Shown in pieces: positions 20,710-31,042 of a stretch of 64,000 nt of DNA (within the stretch, counting starts at the first letter, position 1; every line of letters starts with the position of its first letter). The stretch is taken from positions 930,001 to 994,000 of the forward strand of contig OZ024849.1 of NCBI GenBank assembly GCA_964017145.1. The letters run 5' to 3'. Made by a program: the position numbers and the translations under genes. The DNA comes from Agrocybe praecox (Eukaryota > Basidiomycota > Agaricomycetes > Agaricales > Agrocybaceae). The notes beneath the pieces were generated by a model that was not told the DNA's origin, ran no database searches, and saw only the letters and a list, made by a program, of their open reading frames with translations.

Positions 20710-21676
20710 CATTGGACCCAACCCTCCATAGTGGTCAAGGACATTCCTTGGCCATATGCCGAGCTCTTCAACCGTGGCTAGAAGAAGATGCCACGTGCAA
20801 AGTAGACTTCATTCAGGTTCCATCGAAACTGAAATGGAGGATACACCAAGAAGCCAATGACATCAGTCGGGCTCAAATCGAACCTGTTGGGGATTACCCA
20901 GCTACTTCTTTGGATAGTGTACGGAAGGCCATCACTAAAGGCGTTCAGGAGGAATGGAAGGTTCTCTTCCGTGACCCCAATTACCGAGGGCATAATTTCT
21001 TGCCTCTCAAGAATCTCGCCGGGGATTTACTCAAGCCGACTTACCTTCAAGAAGGTACTTGGCTCTGCGAAGTGAAAGGCGAGCTAGTAACGCTCGTTGC
21101 GAGGATGAACAGATGCATCCTCAATCACGCTCCAATAGGTGCTTATTACGAGCGCTTTAACATCCAAGAACCTCATGCGTGCGAATGCGGTCACCACCTG
21201 CAGACGCGCGCACATATATTGCAAGTGTGCACTAAACATGTACGCGAGCGAGACGGCCGGTCACCAGCACTCCTGGTGCATCTGATCAAATTCCTGGATG
21301 ACAACGATTCGGCGTTTGTGTTCAGGCGACCCGCAGGGGTTGGATAAGCAGGTTGGGCTCTGGCCCGGCCTGCAGAACGTGCTCTTCCTGGACCGCGGAC
21401 TGGGCGGGGCATGGACTGTGGGTTGGGCTCGATGCCCGGCCACATTGCTTACTCGCTTGCGACGGCGCAAGCGCCGTCGAACCAGCAACACTCTGACCGC
21501 CTAACGGCGGTCTGCCATCTTGGCGGGCCTTATGCCCGCCCTCGCAGACGTAGCGTAGTAGATAAATCTTGCTTAGCATGCTTATGTATGTAACGTAGGG
21601 ACCGGACTGCAATTGCGCACCGGAATACAAGTGGGACCTTGGTCCTTTGATTTTTTAAAAAAAAAAAAAAAAGCCT
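20710..21676 (+). pseudogene. LINE RNase H end, ORF2 C-terminal tail, 3' UTR and poly(A)
   Basis: Continues the LINE cut at 13337. It encodes the rest of RNase H (DPTLHSGQGHSLAICRALQPWL), the tail with CECGHHLQTRAHILQVCTKH and the end FVFRRPAGVG, stop at about 21345. One in-frame TAG at 20779-20781 replaces a Glu seen in other copies. The 3' UTR carries the three-hairpin array and ends GGTCCTTTGATTTTTT with 16 or more A (to 21676), inserted into a minus-strand LINE. Confidence 0.85.
21448..21545 (+). other. Three tandem hairpins in the LINE 3' UTR
   Basis: Stem 1 CGACGGCG-CAAG-CGCCGTCG, stem 2 GACCGCC-TAAC-GGCGGTC, stem 3 GGCGGGC-CTTAT-GCCCGCC, followed about 100 bp later by the 3' end. The same array occurs in every LINE 3' end in the window (9590, 10420-10510 minus, 24435, 27330-27420 minus). 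LINE RTs of several clades are known to recognise a 3' structure; that role here is inferred. Confidence 0.7.
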
Positions 21677-23226
21677 CGGCCAATGCCCAACACGAATGCA
21701 GTTGTTGGCTAGGTCGATAAGAAGTTGTGAAGCAGCAAGCTGCTTCACAATTTCTTTGAGAACTGGCCAGGACACATGGTCCGGGCCTGGGGAGGACAGA
21801 CTTGAACAAGACGCTAATGCCTCATCCAGTTCTAACTTGGAGAATGGGGGCCAGTCCCTTTCCTGAAGAGTAGGGAGGGGATCTAGCACTGTAAGATCTA
21901 CCACTCGGCTGGAGGCCGAGTTGTAGGTGTTATGGAGGGCGTCCCATAGGGAGTCCATTCCGTGGCAGGGCTGTCCTTGGTATTGGATAGCTTCACAGGC
22001 AGGTAACTTGCGCTGTTTGACCCATTCTATTAGGTCTCACGGGCGTCTGTTAGTGTATGCGATTTCTGTGATCCGAAGTTCAAAGAAGTCGCGCTTGACA
22101 TCCTTAACGGTTTTGCGAAATACTTTCTACTTCTCGTCGGTTTTATCCAAACGATATGCGGCCAGTGTGTTTGTGCACTCATCATTCCACCATGGTTTTG
22201 AGTGCTTTGTAATTTGGGTCTCCTTTGCATGGGCATCCCACGCAGCGGTGAAGACATCAGCAAGTGCTTGCGCTACTCGCTCCACATCATCCCTGGTTTT
22301 GAGACGTCCCGCCTCTATGGCGGCGACTTTCCCTGGCAGCTCGGTCTTCCACGCTTTGTAAGCGTCGGAGCCCTTTGCGATTGTGAAGCGGATCACATCT
22401 TCGATGTCATCCCCTAATTTGAGAGAAGCTATCAACGGAATGTGATCTGTTCGCCCCTGATGTTCCGGTGCACAAGTGATGTGACTTCTTGCTGACTCAG
22501 CAATCCTGCGGAATACCAGATCTATGACCGAAGGCCGAAGGTCTGGATTGTTGGATATAAATGTAGGGCCCGGATTGGATGGCTCGGTCCATTCTAGATC
22601 AAGTTCGGCTGCTATGTCTAGCAGCGCAATAGCATCCCACCAATGATACGTGACGTTGGGGTCCCATATCCTCGAGTGTGTGTTAAAGTCGCCTCCCATG
22701 TACTGGAAGCGTGGTAGTTCATCGACGTGGTCCTGTAAAAACCGAATCGCTGTGCTGCCTTCATCTGAATATACGTTCATGAAATTATATGTTTCATTGC
22801 CTCGGAACAACAAAAGGACGAAGATGTCATGATGATCAATAAGATCTCGTCGCATCGAAGGGCGGAGCCTCTCAAGTCGTTTTGACACGTATGCCATGAC
22901 TCGTGGGGGAATCTCCTCATTTTCCGGGGGGCGTACCATGTACACCCATGCAGGATGCATAGGCGCGCCGACTATGTTATCACCTTCCTTATTGCTTGAA
23001 GAAGGCACTTTCCTTATAATCCGCCAGGGCGGTTCTTGTACAAAGATGACATCAACCTTATCGATTAACGTCTCGAGTAACACGTGTAGGTAGTCATACT
23101 TCTTAGCTACATTGTGCGAGTATATACTAATTTCCCTCCCTAGGCCGTTGTGCATTAAGCTACGGTAAGGGGGTTAGTACGATCGTGGAGATTCTGTCGC
23201 ATGCGACGTACCTCTGCATATTTGCC
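21677..23226 (-). pseudogene. LINE copy: ORF1 C-terminal end, ORF2 endonuclease and RT start
   Basis: Minus strand from 23226: the last codons of ORF1 (YAEVRRMRQNLHDRTNPL, stop TAA), ORF2 starting at ATG 23155 with a complete AP endonuclease, linker KPWWNDECTN, and the start of RT up to CIRVGHWP near 21680, where the poly(A) end of another LINE is inserted. A stop follows at about 22127, so ORF2 breaks before RT. Unlike the copies at 1 and 26770 it keeps the segment KEIVKQLAASQLL. At 23226 it is joined head-to-head to a plus-strand LINE. Confidence 0.85.
22127..23155 (-). CDS. LINE ORF2 N-terminal part with complete AP endonuclease
   Basis: 342 open codons from ATG 23155. The exonuclease-endonuclease-phosphatase fold motifs are in order: SHNVAKK (motif with catalytic N), VQEPPW (catalytic E), MNVYSDEGS, GGDFNTHSRIWD (catalytic D and N), and DHIPL (catalytic D/H). 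Such endonucleases nick target DNA to prime reverse transcription. The ATG overlaps the ORF1 stop (TAATG). The longest intact stretch of ORF2 endonuclease in the window, but cut off from an active RT by a stop. Confidence 0.8.
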   Translation of the reverse strand: MHNGLGREISIYSHNVAKKYDYLHVLLETLIDKVDVIFVQEPPWRIIRKVPSSSNKEGDNIVGAPMHPAWVYMVRPPENEEIPPRVMAYVSKRLERLRPSMRRDLIDHHDIFVLLLFRGNETYNFMNVYSDEGSTAIRFLQDHVDELPRFQYMGGDFNTHSRIWDPNVTYHWWDAIALLDIAAELDLEWTEPSNPGPTFISNNPDLRPSVIDLVFRRIAESARSHITCAPEHQGRTDHIPLIASLKLGDDIEDVIRFTIAKGSDAYKAWKTELPGKVAAIEAGRLKTRDDVERVAQALADVFTAAWDAHAKETQITKHSKPWWNDECTNTLAAYRLDKTDEK

Positions 23227-24655
23227 GTCGATCCAGTGCTCCGTGAAGCACAAGACCAAGAAACAACTGTGTATTGTGCGGTCGACGCTTCGGTGCCGAA
23301 CGACGTACAACGACAGGCAGTCTCGACTGCCTTATTATACCGGGGGCACAAACGGATTCACACCGTATCACACCCAGCCGGACGAGTGACTGCCCCAGAC
23401 GCAGAACTCTTTGCCATCCGTTCAGCGATTGTCTTTGCCACCCAGCAGGACGATTGTGAACGAATTGTTATATTCACCGACTCGATGGCTTTGGCCAAAC
23501 GAGCGCTGGATCCTACCCTCCACAGTGGCCAAGGACATTCCTTGGCCATATGTCGAGCCCTTCAACCGTGGCTACAGGAAGATGCCGCGTGCAAAGTAGA
23601 CTTCATGCAGGTTCCATTGAAACTGAAATGGAGGATACACCAAGAGGCCAATGACATCAGTCAGGCCCAAGTCGAACCTGTCGGAGAACATCCGGCTACT
23701 TCCTTGGATAGTGTACAAAAGGTTGTCACTAAAACAGTACAGGAGGATTGAAAGACTCTCTTCTGAGACCTCAATTATCGAGGGCATAACTTCCTGCCAC
23801 TCAAGAATCTCACCGGGGATTTACTCGAGCCGATGTACCTTCAAGAAGGTACTTGGCTCCGTGAAGTGAAAGACGCACACATACCGTATGTCGCGAGGAT
23901 GATGAGATGCATCCTCAATCATGCTCCGATTGGTGCTTACTCCAAGCGCTTCAACATTCAAGAACCTCATGCATGCGAATGCGGCCACCACCTGCAGACA
24001 CGAGCACACATATTGCAAGTGTGTACCAAACATACACGCGAGCACGACGGTTGGTCACCGGAACTCCTGGTGCATCTGATCAAATTCCTGGACGACAACG
24101 ACTCAGCGTTTGCATTCAGGCGACCCGCAGGGGTTGGATAAGCAGGCTGGGCTATGGTTCAGCCTGCGGGATACGTCATGCTCGGACTTCAGATTCTTTG
24201 CCATTACAATGGCGCACGCCTCAGTACTCGGACTTGTGGGATTTGTCCTGACCCTGTGGGGGCGTTGGGGGCCCTTTAGTGGGTACCTTGGTTTGTGGGC
24301 TTCGGCTCAACCCTTCGGGGGCACCCGGGCTAAGCGGAAGCAGCGATGCGACTTGGAACGTGAGGGGACTGCAGACTGGGTGGGGTGGGGACTGCGGGTT
24401 GGGCCTGATGCCCGGCCACACTGCTTAAACACTTGCGACGGCGCTTGCGCCGTTGAACCAACAACATTCCGACCGCTTAACGGCGGTCTGCAATCTTGGC
24501 GAGCCTTGCCCGCCCTCGCAGACGTAGCGTAGTATTAAATCTTGCTTAGCATGCTTTTGTATGTAATGTAGGGACCGGACTGCAATCGCGCACCAGAATA
24601 CAAGTAGGACTTCGGTCCTTTGATTTTTAAAAAAAAAACAAAAAAAACAAAAAAA
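23227..24655 (+). pseudogene. LINE RNase H, ORF2 tail, 3' UTR and poly(A)
   Basis: Starts inside ORF2 (VLREAQDQETTVYCAVDASVP) and contains the RNase H residues D (CAVDAS), E (DAELFAIRS), D (IFTDSMA). A TGA at 23749-23751 stands in place of Trp/Lys of other copies (EDWKVLF). The tail CECGHH and end RRPAGVG (stop about 24139) follow, then the 3' UTR with the hairpin array near 24435-24510 and the poly(A) (with C interruptions) to 24655. Confidence 0.85.
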
Positions 24656-24742
24656 GGAAGAGATATCCTGCAAGACATCGCTTCTATCTTACGTGGACGA
24701 TGGCACATGCATTGCCTAAGCCAAAACTCTCCAGGATCCTTG
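24656..24742 (+). pseudogene. Short LINE RT piece with the YVDDG catalytic motif
   Basis: GAAGAGATATCCTGCAAGAC onwards translates as EEI..KTSLLSYVDDGTCIAQAKTL with small changes, i.e. RT motif C. It is the target of the LINE whose poly(A) ends at 24655, and it is cut by an LTR fragment at 24743. Confidence 0.75.
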
Positions 24743-25036
24743 TGTTAGAATTTGGCCTCCAAGTCCCCACCTTCCAGACATCTCAGAAGGTTTATCACAC
24801 TTCTGTCATACTGAAACATGCTTCACCCTTCTCACATGTTTCATCCTCTGCTACATGTTTCACTTCCCTTACATGTTTCATCTCCTCTTACATGTTTCAC
24901 GCTCTTACATGTTTCATGCTCATACATGTTTCATGTTCTCACACATTTCACATCTGTTACATCCCTTACATCCCCTAGCATATATAAGTCTGTAGACCAA
25001 AGCCTGAAGTCCCCAGTTACTCACTCTGGACTTCAC
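24743..25036. repeat. LTR fragment, family 3
   Basis: Starts TGTTAGAATTTGGCCTCC and matches the reverse complement of 12476-12180, including the ACATGTTTCA repeats and CCCAGTTACTCACTCTGGACTTCA. It ends before the second half of that LTR. The flanks belong to different parts of LINE ORF2 (RT on the left, endonuclease on the right), so this is a rearrangement breakpoint and not a clean insertion. Confidence 0.75.
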
Positions 25037-25044
25037 GCTTCCCC

Positions 25045-25927
25045 CTCTCGTTGTTTCAAGGCAATGAGACTTATAACTTCATGAACGTATATTCAGATGA
25101 AGCCAGCACAGTGATTCAGTATTTACAAGACCACGTCGACGAACTACCACGCTTCCACTATATGGGAGGCGACTTCAACACACATTCGAGGATATGGGAC
25201 CCCAATGTCACATATCATCAGTGGGACGCTATTACGCTACTGGACGTAGCCGCCGAACTTGACCTAGAATGGACGGAACCGTCCAAGCCGGGTTCTACAT
25301 TTATATCCAACAATCCAGACCTTCGGCCATCGGTCATTGATCTGGTATTCCGTGGGATTGCTGAGTCAGCGAGAAGTCACATCACTTGTGAACCGGAACA
25401 TCAGGGGCAAACGGATCATATTCCGTTGATAGCTTCTGTCAAACTAGGGGATGATGTTGAAGACGTGATCCGCTTCACAATTGCCAAGGGCTCCGATGCT
25501 TACAAAGCATGGAAGCTCGAATTACCAGGGAAAGTCACGGCCATAGAGGCGGGACGTCTCGAAACCAGGGATGACGTTGAGCGAGTCGCGCAAGCACTTG
25601 CTGATGTCTTCACCGCTGCGTGAGACGCCCATGCAAAGGAGACCCGAATTACAAAGCACTCGAAGCCATGGTGGAACGATGAGTGCACAAACTCGCTTGC
25701 CGTATATCGTCTGGATAAAACCGATGAGAAGTGGAAAGCTTTTCGCAAAACCGTTAAGGATGTTAAGCACGACTTCTTTGAACTTCAGATCACAGAAATC
25801 GCATACACTAATAGACGCCCGTGGGACCTAATGGAATGGGTCAAACAGCGCAAGTTACCCGCCTGTGAAGCTATCCAATACCAAGGACAGCCGTGCCACG
25901 GAATGGACTCCCTATGGGATGCTCTCC
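25045..25927 (+). pseudogene. LINE ORF2 endonuclease C-terminal part and linker
   Basis: Encodes LFQGNETYNFMNVYSDE, the catalytic GGDFNTHSRIWD and DHIPLIAS, and the linker. A TGA at 25621-25623 replaces the Trp of AAWDAHAKE. The linker with KPWWNDECTN and WDLMEWVKQR follows. It breaks at the DNA element (25928) and continues at 26770 with duplication GCTCTCC. Confidence 0.85.
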
Positions 25928-26762
25928 CACCAATTACTGGCAGAAGCTTGCATGACTTATCCATAGTTGCCTGATTGATCTCATGCATCCAGGCCCTTAA
26001 TTACCTGACTGCCCAATTGATGCATCAGGGGTGACTGAGAGTGACTAGAGGGCCATAGTCATGTGAAAGTCATGTGATCTGGTGCACAGCCACCAAAAAT
26101 CAAAGTTGTAGAGAATCATTCAAAAGCTATGCTAAATATTTTTTATTATATAATCATCAACGGTTCAGCCACAAAACGCAAAATATCCACAGAAAGCCGG
26201 ATAGTAATCAAAATAAAAGATTGAAATATTTATAGCAAGCCAAAAATAAATTCTAAAATCATCAAAAAATGTGTCCTATACCATTTTAGGCTTGAACTAA
26301 CCAAATATGTCAAGTGTTCTAAAAATAGATGGCGCTAAAAATAGATTTGATCTTATTTGGTCATGTCATAGTCCCATCTATCATGCATGAAAGGCCTTTA
26401 TCTCAAAATCTCAAAGTCCAAAGTCCTCTTGCCTTATTGGGTTGTTTGGATGTGATGTCACTCAAAGGCTTTGTTTGTCTTGTATCATGCCTGCCCCTGC
26501 CTGCTGATATCATTATTTATTATTTGTTTGTATTTGAGGCCATAAAAACAAATGAGTGGAGCCCAAACATGTAAATAGAGGCAAGCAAAAAGTCCTGTGC
26601 ATTGATTTTGATCCCATCAACAGCAGACACATGACTAAGTCACAAACAGTCACAGTCGGCATTTGATGCATGAAATGGGCAATCAGGTAATTAAGGGCCT
26701 GGATGCATGAGATCAATCAGGCAACTATGGATGTTCATTAATATATTTGACAGTACTGGCTG
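25928..26762. mobile_element. Inverted-repeat DNA element, copy B (835 bp)
   Basis: Flanked by GCTCTCC (25921-25927 and 26763-26769). It starts CACCAATTACTGGCAG and ends with the complement of CAGCCAGTACTGTCAA. Subterminal inverted repeats contain GGATGCATGAGATCAATCAGG and its partner. It is inverted relative to copies A, C and E. Nearly identical to copy D (47950-48784). No protein-coding capacity. Confidence 0.88.
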
Positions 26763-26769
26763 GCTCTCC

Positions 26770-27201
26770 ATAACACCTATAACTCGGCCTCTGGCCGAGT
26801 GCTAGATCTTACAGTGCTAGATCCCCTCCCTACTCTTCAGGAAAGGGACTGGCCCCCATTCTCCAAGTTAGAATTGGATGAGGCGCTAGCGTCTTGCTCA
26901 AGTCTTTCCTCCCTAGGCCCGGACCATGTGTCCTGGCCAGTTCTTATCAACCTCGCCAATGCCTGCATTCGTGTTGGGCATTGGCCAAGGCACTTTAAGG
27001 AATCGACATTGGTCATCATACCGAAGCCAGGTAAACCTACATATTCAGACCCCAAAGCGTTCCGGCCTATTGTGCTGTTGAACACCATGGGGAAACTCAT
27101 TGAGAAGATGATTTCCAATCGTCTTCAATACGACATGATCAAGTTTGATCTTGTTCATCCCAATCAAGTCGGAGGAGTGCATCAGCGCTCAACCAAAGAT
27201 T
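26770..27201 (+). pseudogene. LINE RT N-terminal part (target of a later LINE insertion)
   Basis: Encodes LHNTYNSAS, LDEALASCSSLSS.GPDHVSWPV, IPKPGKP..SDPKAFRPIVLLN and LIEKMISNRLQYDMIKFD, NQVGGVHQRSTKD, i.e. RT motifs 0-2. It lacks the KEIVKQLAASQLL segment. The frame resumes at 28813 after a nested LINE; the 16-bp sequence GCGCTCAACCAAAGAT is duplicated on both sides. Confidence 0.85.
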
Positions 27202-28812
27202 TTTTTTTTTTTTTTTAAAAATCAAAGGACCAAAGTCCCACTTATATTCCGGTGCGCGATTGCAGTCCGGTCCCTACATTACATACATAAGCATGCTAAG
27301 CAAGATTTAATACTACGCTACGTCTGCGAGGGCGGGTATAAGGCCCGCCAAGATTGCAGACCGCTGTTAGGCGGTCAGAATGTTGCTGGTTCGATGGCTC
27401 TGGCGCCATCGCAAGTGAGTAAACATTGTGGCCGGGCATCAAGCCCAGCCCACATTCCACACTCGACCCAGCCCACAGTCCCCGCCCCACCCAGCCCGCA
27501 GTCCCCTCGCGTTCCAAGTCGCATCGCCGCTTCGGCTTAGCCCGGGTGCCCCCGAAGGGTCAAGCCGAAGCCCACAAACCAAGGTACCCACTAAAGGGCC
27601 CCGAACACCGCTGCATGGTCAGGATGAATCCCACAAGTCCGAGTACTGAGGCGCACGCCATTGTAATGGCAAAGGATCCGAAGGCCGAGCAGAACAAGTT
27701 CCGCAGTCCAAGAAGAGCATGTCCTGCAGGCTGAACCGTAGCCCAGCCTGCTTATCCAACCCCTGCGGGTCGCCTGAACGCAAACACTGAGTCGTTGTCA
27801 TCCAGGAATTTGATCAGATGCACTAGGAGTTCTGGTGACCGACCGTCGTGCTCGCGTGTATGTTTTGTACACACTTGCAATATATGTGCACGTGTTTGCA
27901 GGTGGTGGCCGCATTCGCATGCATGAGGTTCTTGGATGCTAAAGCGCTCGTAGTAAGCGCCAATAGGAGCGTGATTGAGGATGCATCTCATCATCCTCGC
28001 GACGTACGGTATATGTGCGTCTTTCACTTCACGGAGCCAAGTACCTTCTTGAAGGTACGTCGGTTTGAGTAAATCCCCAGCGAGATTCTTGAGGCGCATA
28101 AAGTTATGTCCTCGATAGTTGGGGTCTCGGAAGAGTACCTTCCAGTCCTCCTGTACTGTTTTAGTGACGACCTTTCGTACACTATCCAAAGAGGTAGCCA
28201 GGTGGTCCCCGACAGGTTCGACTTGGGCTCGACTAATGTCGTTGGCCTCTTGGTGTATCCTCCACTTCAGTTTTGATGGATCCTGAATGAAGTCTACTTT
28301 GCACGCAGCGTCTTCTTCTAGCCACGGTTGTAAGGCTCGGCAAATGGCCAAGGAGTGTCCTTGACCACTGTGGAGGGTAGGGTCCAGTGCTCGTTTGGCC
28401 GAGGCCATCGAGTCAGTGAATATAACAATTCGCTCGCAGTCGTCCTGCTGGGTGGCAAGGACAATCGCTGAGCGGATGGCAAAGAGTTCTGCATCGGGTG
28501 CGGTAACTCGTCCGGCAGGATGCGACATGGTATAAGTCCGTTCGGGGCGGCGGGTCGTAGTTGTGCGACCAGTCGAAACATGCGTATTCGGACTTGTTGT
28601 GTTCTAGAATGAGTCTGATGGCGGTGAAGAGTCGAAGGAGGACTGCATAAGCAGCCACAAGGGTTACCGTGTTCTCCTGGAGTGTTTTGGCTTGGGCAAT
28701 GCAAGTGCCGTCGTCCACGTAGGATAGAAGTGATGTCTTGAGGGATATCTCTTCCATATGGTATAGCTTCATCACTGGAGCGATGTATAATGCTGAGAGG
28801 ACGGGGGACAGG
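27202..28812 (-). pseudogene. 5'-truncated LINE inserted in another LINE, 16-bp target duplication
   Basis: Minus strand from 28812: RT from ALSPVLSALYIAPVMKLYH through SYVDDGTCIAQAKTLQENT to CFDWSHNYDPPPR, then a deletion; RNase H region and ORF2 tail as an uninterrupted frame from 28528 to about 27752 (FTDSMASAKRALD ... CECGHHLQTRAHILQVCTKH ... RRPAGVG), 3' UTR hairpins, and the poly(A) tail as the T run at 27201-27216. Target duplication GCGCTCAACCAAAGAT at 27186-27201 and 28813-28828 proves target-primed insertion. Confidence 0.88.
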
Positions 28813-29177
28813 GCGCTCAACCAAAGATGCAGGGTTGTACCTTACCCATCTGATTCGCACCGGGTGGACTAAGGGACTTAAGACCAGCGTGGTTGCGTTC
28901 GACATCGCTCAGTTCTTCCCATCTCTTAACCATGACATGCTCAAGGCAATACTCAAGAAACAGGGGTTCTCGCCACTTGTGGCACGGTTCTTCTCATCCT
29001 ACCTCGTTGACCGATTCACTTCATATAGGTGGAACTTGTTCACATCCGACCCCCGGCAGGCGGATGTTGGCATGGGACAGGGCAGAGCCCTGTCCCCTGT
29101 CCTCTCGGCATTGTACATCGCTCCGGTGATGAAGTTATACCATATGGAAGAGATATCTCACAAGACATCACTTCTAA
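28813..29177 (+). pseudogene. LINE RT central part (continuation of 26770-27201)
   Basis: Encodes RSTKDAGLYLTHLIRTGW, AFDIAQFFPSLNHD (motif A), and GMGQGRALSPVLSALY (motif B, with Ser to Arg in GQGSALSP of other copies), and stops at EEISHKTSLL, where the 5' end of the next LINE is inserted. Confidence 0.8.
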
Positions 29178-31042
29178 TCTCTTCTTGACTCGTTACCACC
29201 ACAATCAACTTTAGCAACTTTTTGGTTTCGCTTACTCTTACTCGCTAAACGATTGGAACTGAGTAGCAATACTCGGGTAACAATACAATCGGACTAGTAC
29301 ACTACTGGTTCGTCTACAATGGCCGAAACGCCAACAAGGGGGGGTGCAGGTACACGCCGATCTGCTCCTCCGACAAGCCAAGGTGCCTCTCCATCGCCAG
29401 CCTGTACTGTCAAATTCATCGATGAAGTACTGGTAGTTACCAGATAAGGATCCCCACCGGCTACTACCCAACTGCTTATTTTCATGCATCAAGCCCTCTG
29501 GCTGGCCTATTGTGACCGTTTGTGACTTATCATGTGATAGTCATGTGTCTGTTATTGATGGCATCAAAATCCATGCACATGACTTTTTGCTTGCCTCTAT
29601 TTACATATTTGGGCTCCACTCATTTGTTTATATGGCCTCAAATACAAACAAATAATAAATAATGATGTCAGCAGGCAGGGGCATGCATGATACAAGACAA
29701 ACAGAGCCTTTGAGTGATGTCACATCCAAACAACCCAATAAGGCAAGAGGACTTTGGACTTTGAGATTTTGAGATAAAGGCCTTTGATGGATGATAGATG
29801 GGACTGAGATAAGACTAGATAAAAGATAAGTCTATTTGTAGCTCGATCTATTTTTAGAACACTTTACATATTTGGTTAGTTCAAGCCCAAAATGGTATAG
29901 CACACATTTTTTGATGATTTTAGAATTTATTTTTGGCTTGCTATAAATATTTCAATCTTTTATTTTGATTTGTATCCAGCTTTCCGTGGATATTTTGTGT
30001 TTTGTGGCTGAACCGTTGATGATTATGTAATAAAAAATATTTAGCATAGCTTTTGAATTTTTCTCTACAACTTTCATGTTTGGTGGCTGTGCACCAGATC
30101 ACATGATTTTCACATGACTACGGGGCCATAGTCACTGTCGGTCACCCTGATACATGATATTAGGCAGTCAGGTAGTAGCCGGTGGGGATGCATAACCCTT
30201 ATCTGGTAACTACCAGTCATTCATGAATGAACCTGACAGTAACTTGTGCCATCGCCCTTGCGGACCACTGCGTCTGCGAGCCCAAGGACAACCCCACAGG
30301 AAGTCGCCCCCAGCAGGCTGGCGACTCCAGCCCCATCCCATGCCGACTCGGACGTTCGCGACAAGACCATGGACAGCAACAACGACGATCAGGAATCCTC
30401 ACACGACTCCCGGTCCACCTTCCGACAATCCTCTTTTCGCAAGAGGGCTCGCACCGAAGGCGCACTACTCTCAGGAGCGGTGCCACGCATTGAGGACACA
30501 CCATTTGACGGCCAAGAGGGCTTCAACGATGAAGTGGTGCAGATCCGCCGTGCCCTCATGGCAACCAACCGCTGGCTGGAACGACTAGCCAGGCAACCTG
30601 AACGGGAAGAGCTCCTAGCCGGAGCTCACAACATACAACAACTGGCCGAGACGATGTTCGACGTCGCAGCAAATGCCAGATGAATCCGCACCCTCAGATC
30701 GTTCAAGAATACAGGGGACGACATGCAAGTCGACAATGCCGGTCAACCAATGACCGGGGATTGGTCAGGAATGGTGGAGGAGCCAAAGACACCCCAACAG
30801 CCCAGTGGGGGCAGCCTTGGCGAGGCAGCCCTCATAACCCCACAACCCCTACTGCGCACGGACAAGGGGAAGCAAAGGGAGGTCCCTCCTCCCACACGGC
30901 CTCAGAAGCCCGGACCTGTAGGGTCTGGGCCCAAGAAGCCCAATCCCACAGCACCGGCTACCACACAACCGATGCAGCAACCTAAGGTGCCGGAGACTCG
31001 ATTCGGAAGAATCATGCCTCCGCTTCCTTCTCGTCGGACCGG
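29178..31042 (+). pseudogene. LINE 5' end: 5' UTR and ORF1 N-terminal part
   Basis: The LINE 5' end ATCTCTTCTTGACTCG is shared with 49970, which places the true 5' terminus near 29177. ORF1 starts at ATG 29319 (MAETPTRGGAGTRRSAPP), is split by DNA element copy C and continues at 30256 (DEVVQIRRALMATNRWLERLARQPEREELLAG), with a TGA at 30681-30683 in place of Arg. It is then cut by the 16.4-kb retrotransposon at 31043. ORF1 resumes at 47404. Confidence 0.82.
29398..30248. mobile_element. Inverted-repeat DNA element, copy C (851 bp)
   Basis: Flanked by CCATCGC (29391-29397 and 30249-30255). Left end CAGCCTGTACTGTCAAATTC; right end is the complement of CACAAGTTACTGTCAGG. Inner inverted repeats contain TGGTAGTTACCAGATAAG and GGATCCCCACCGGCTACTA. 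Same orientation as copy A. Non-coding. Confidence 0.88.
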
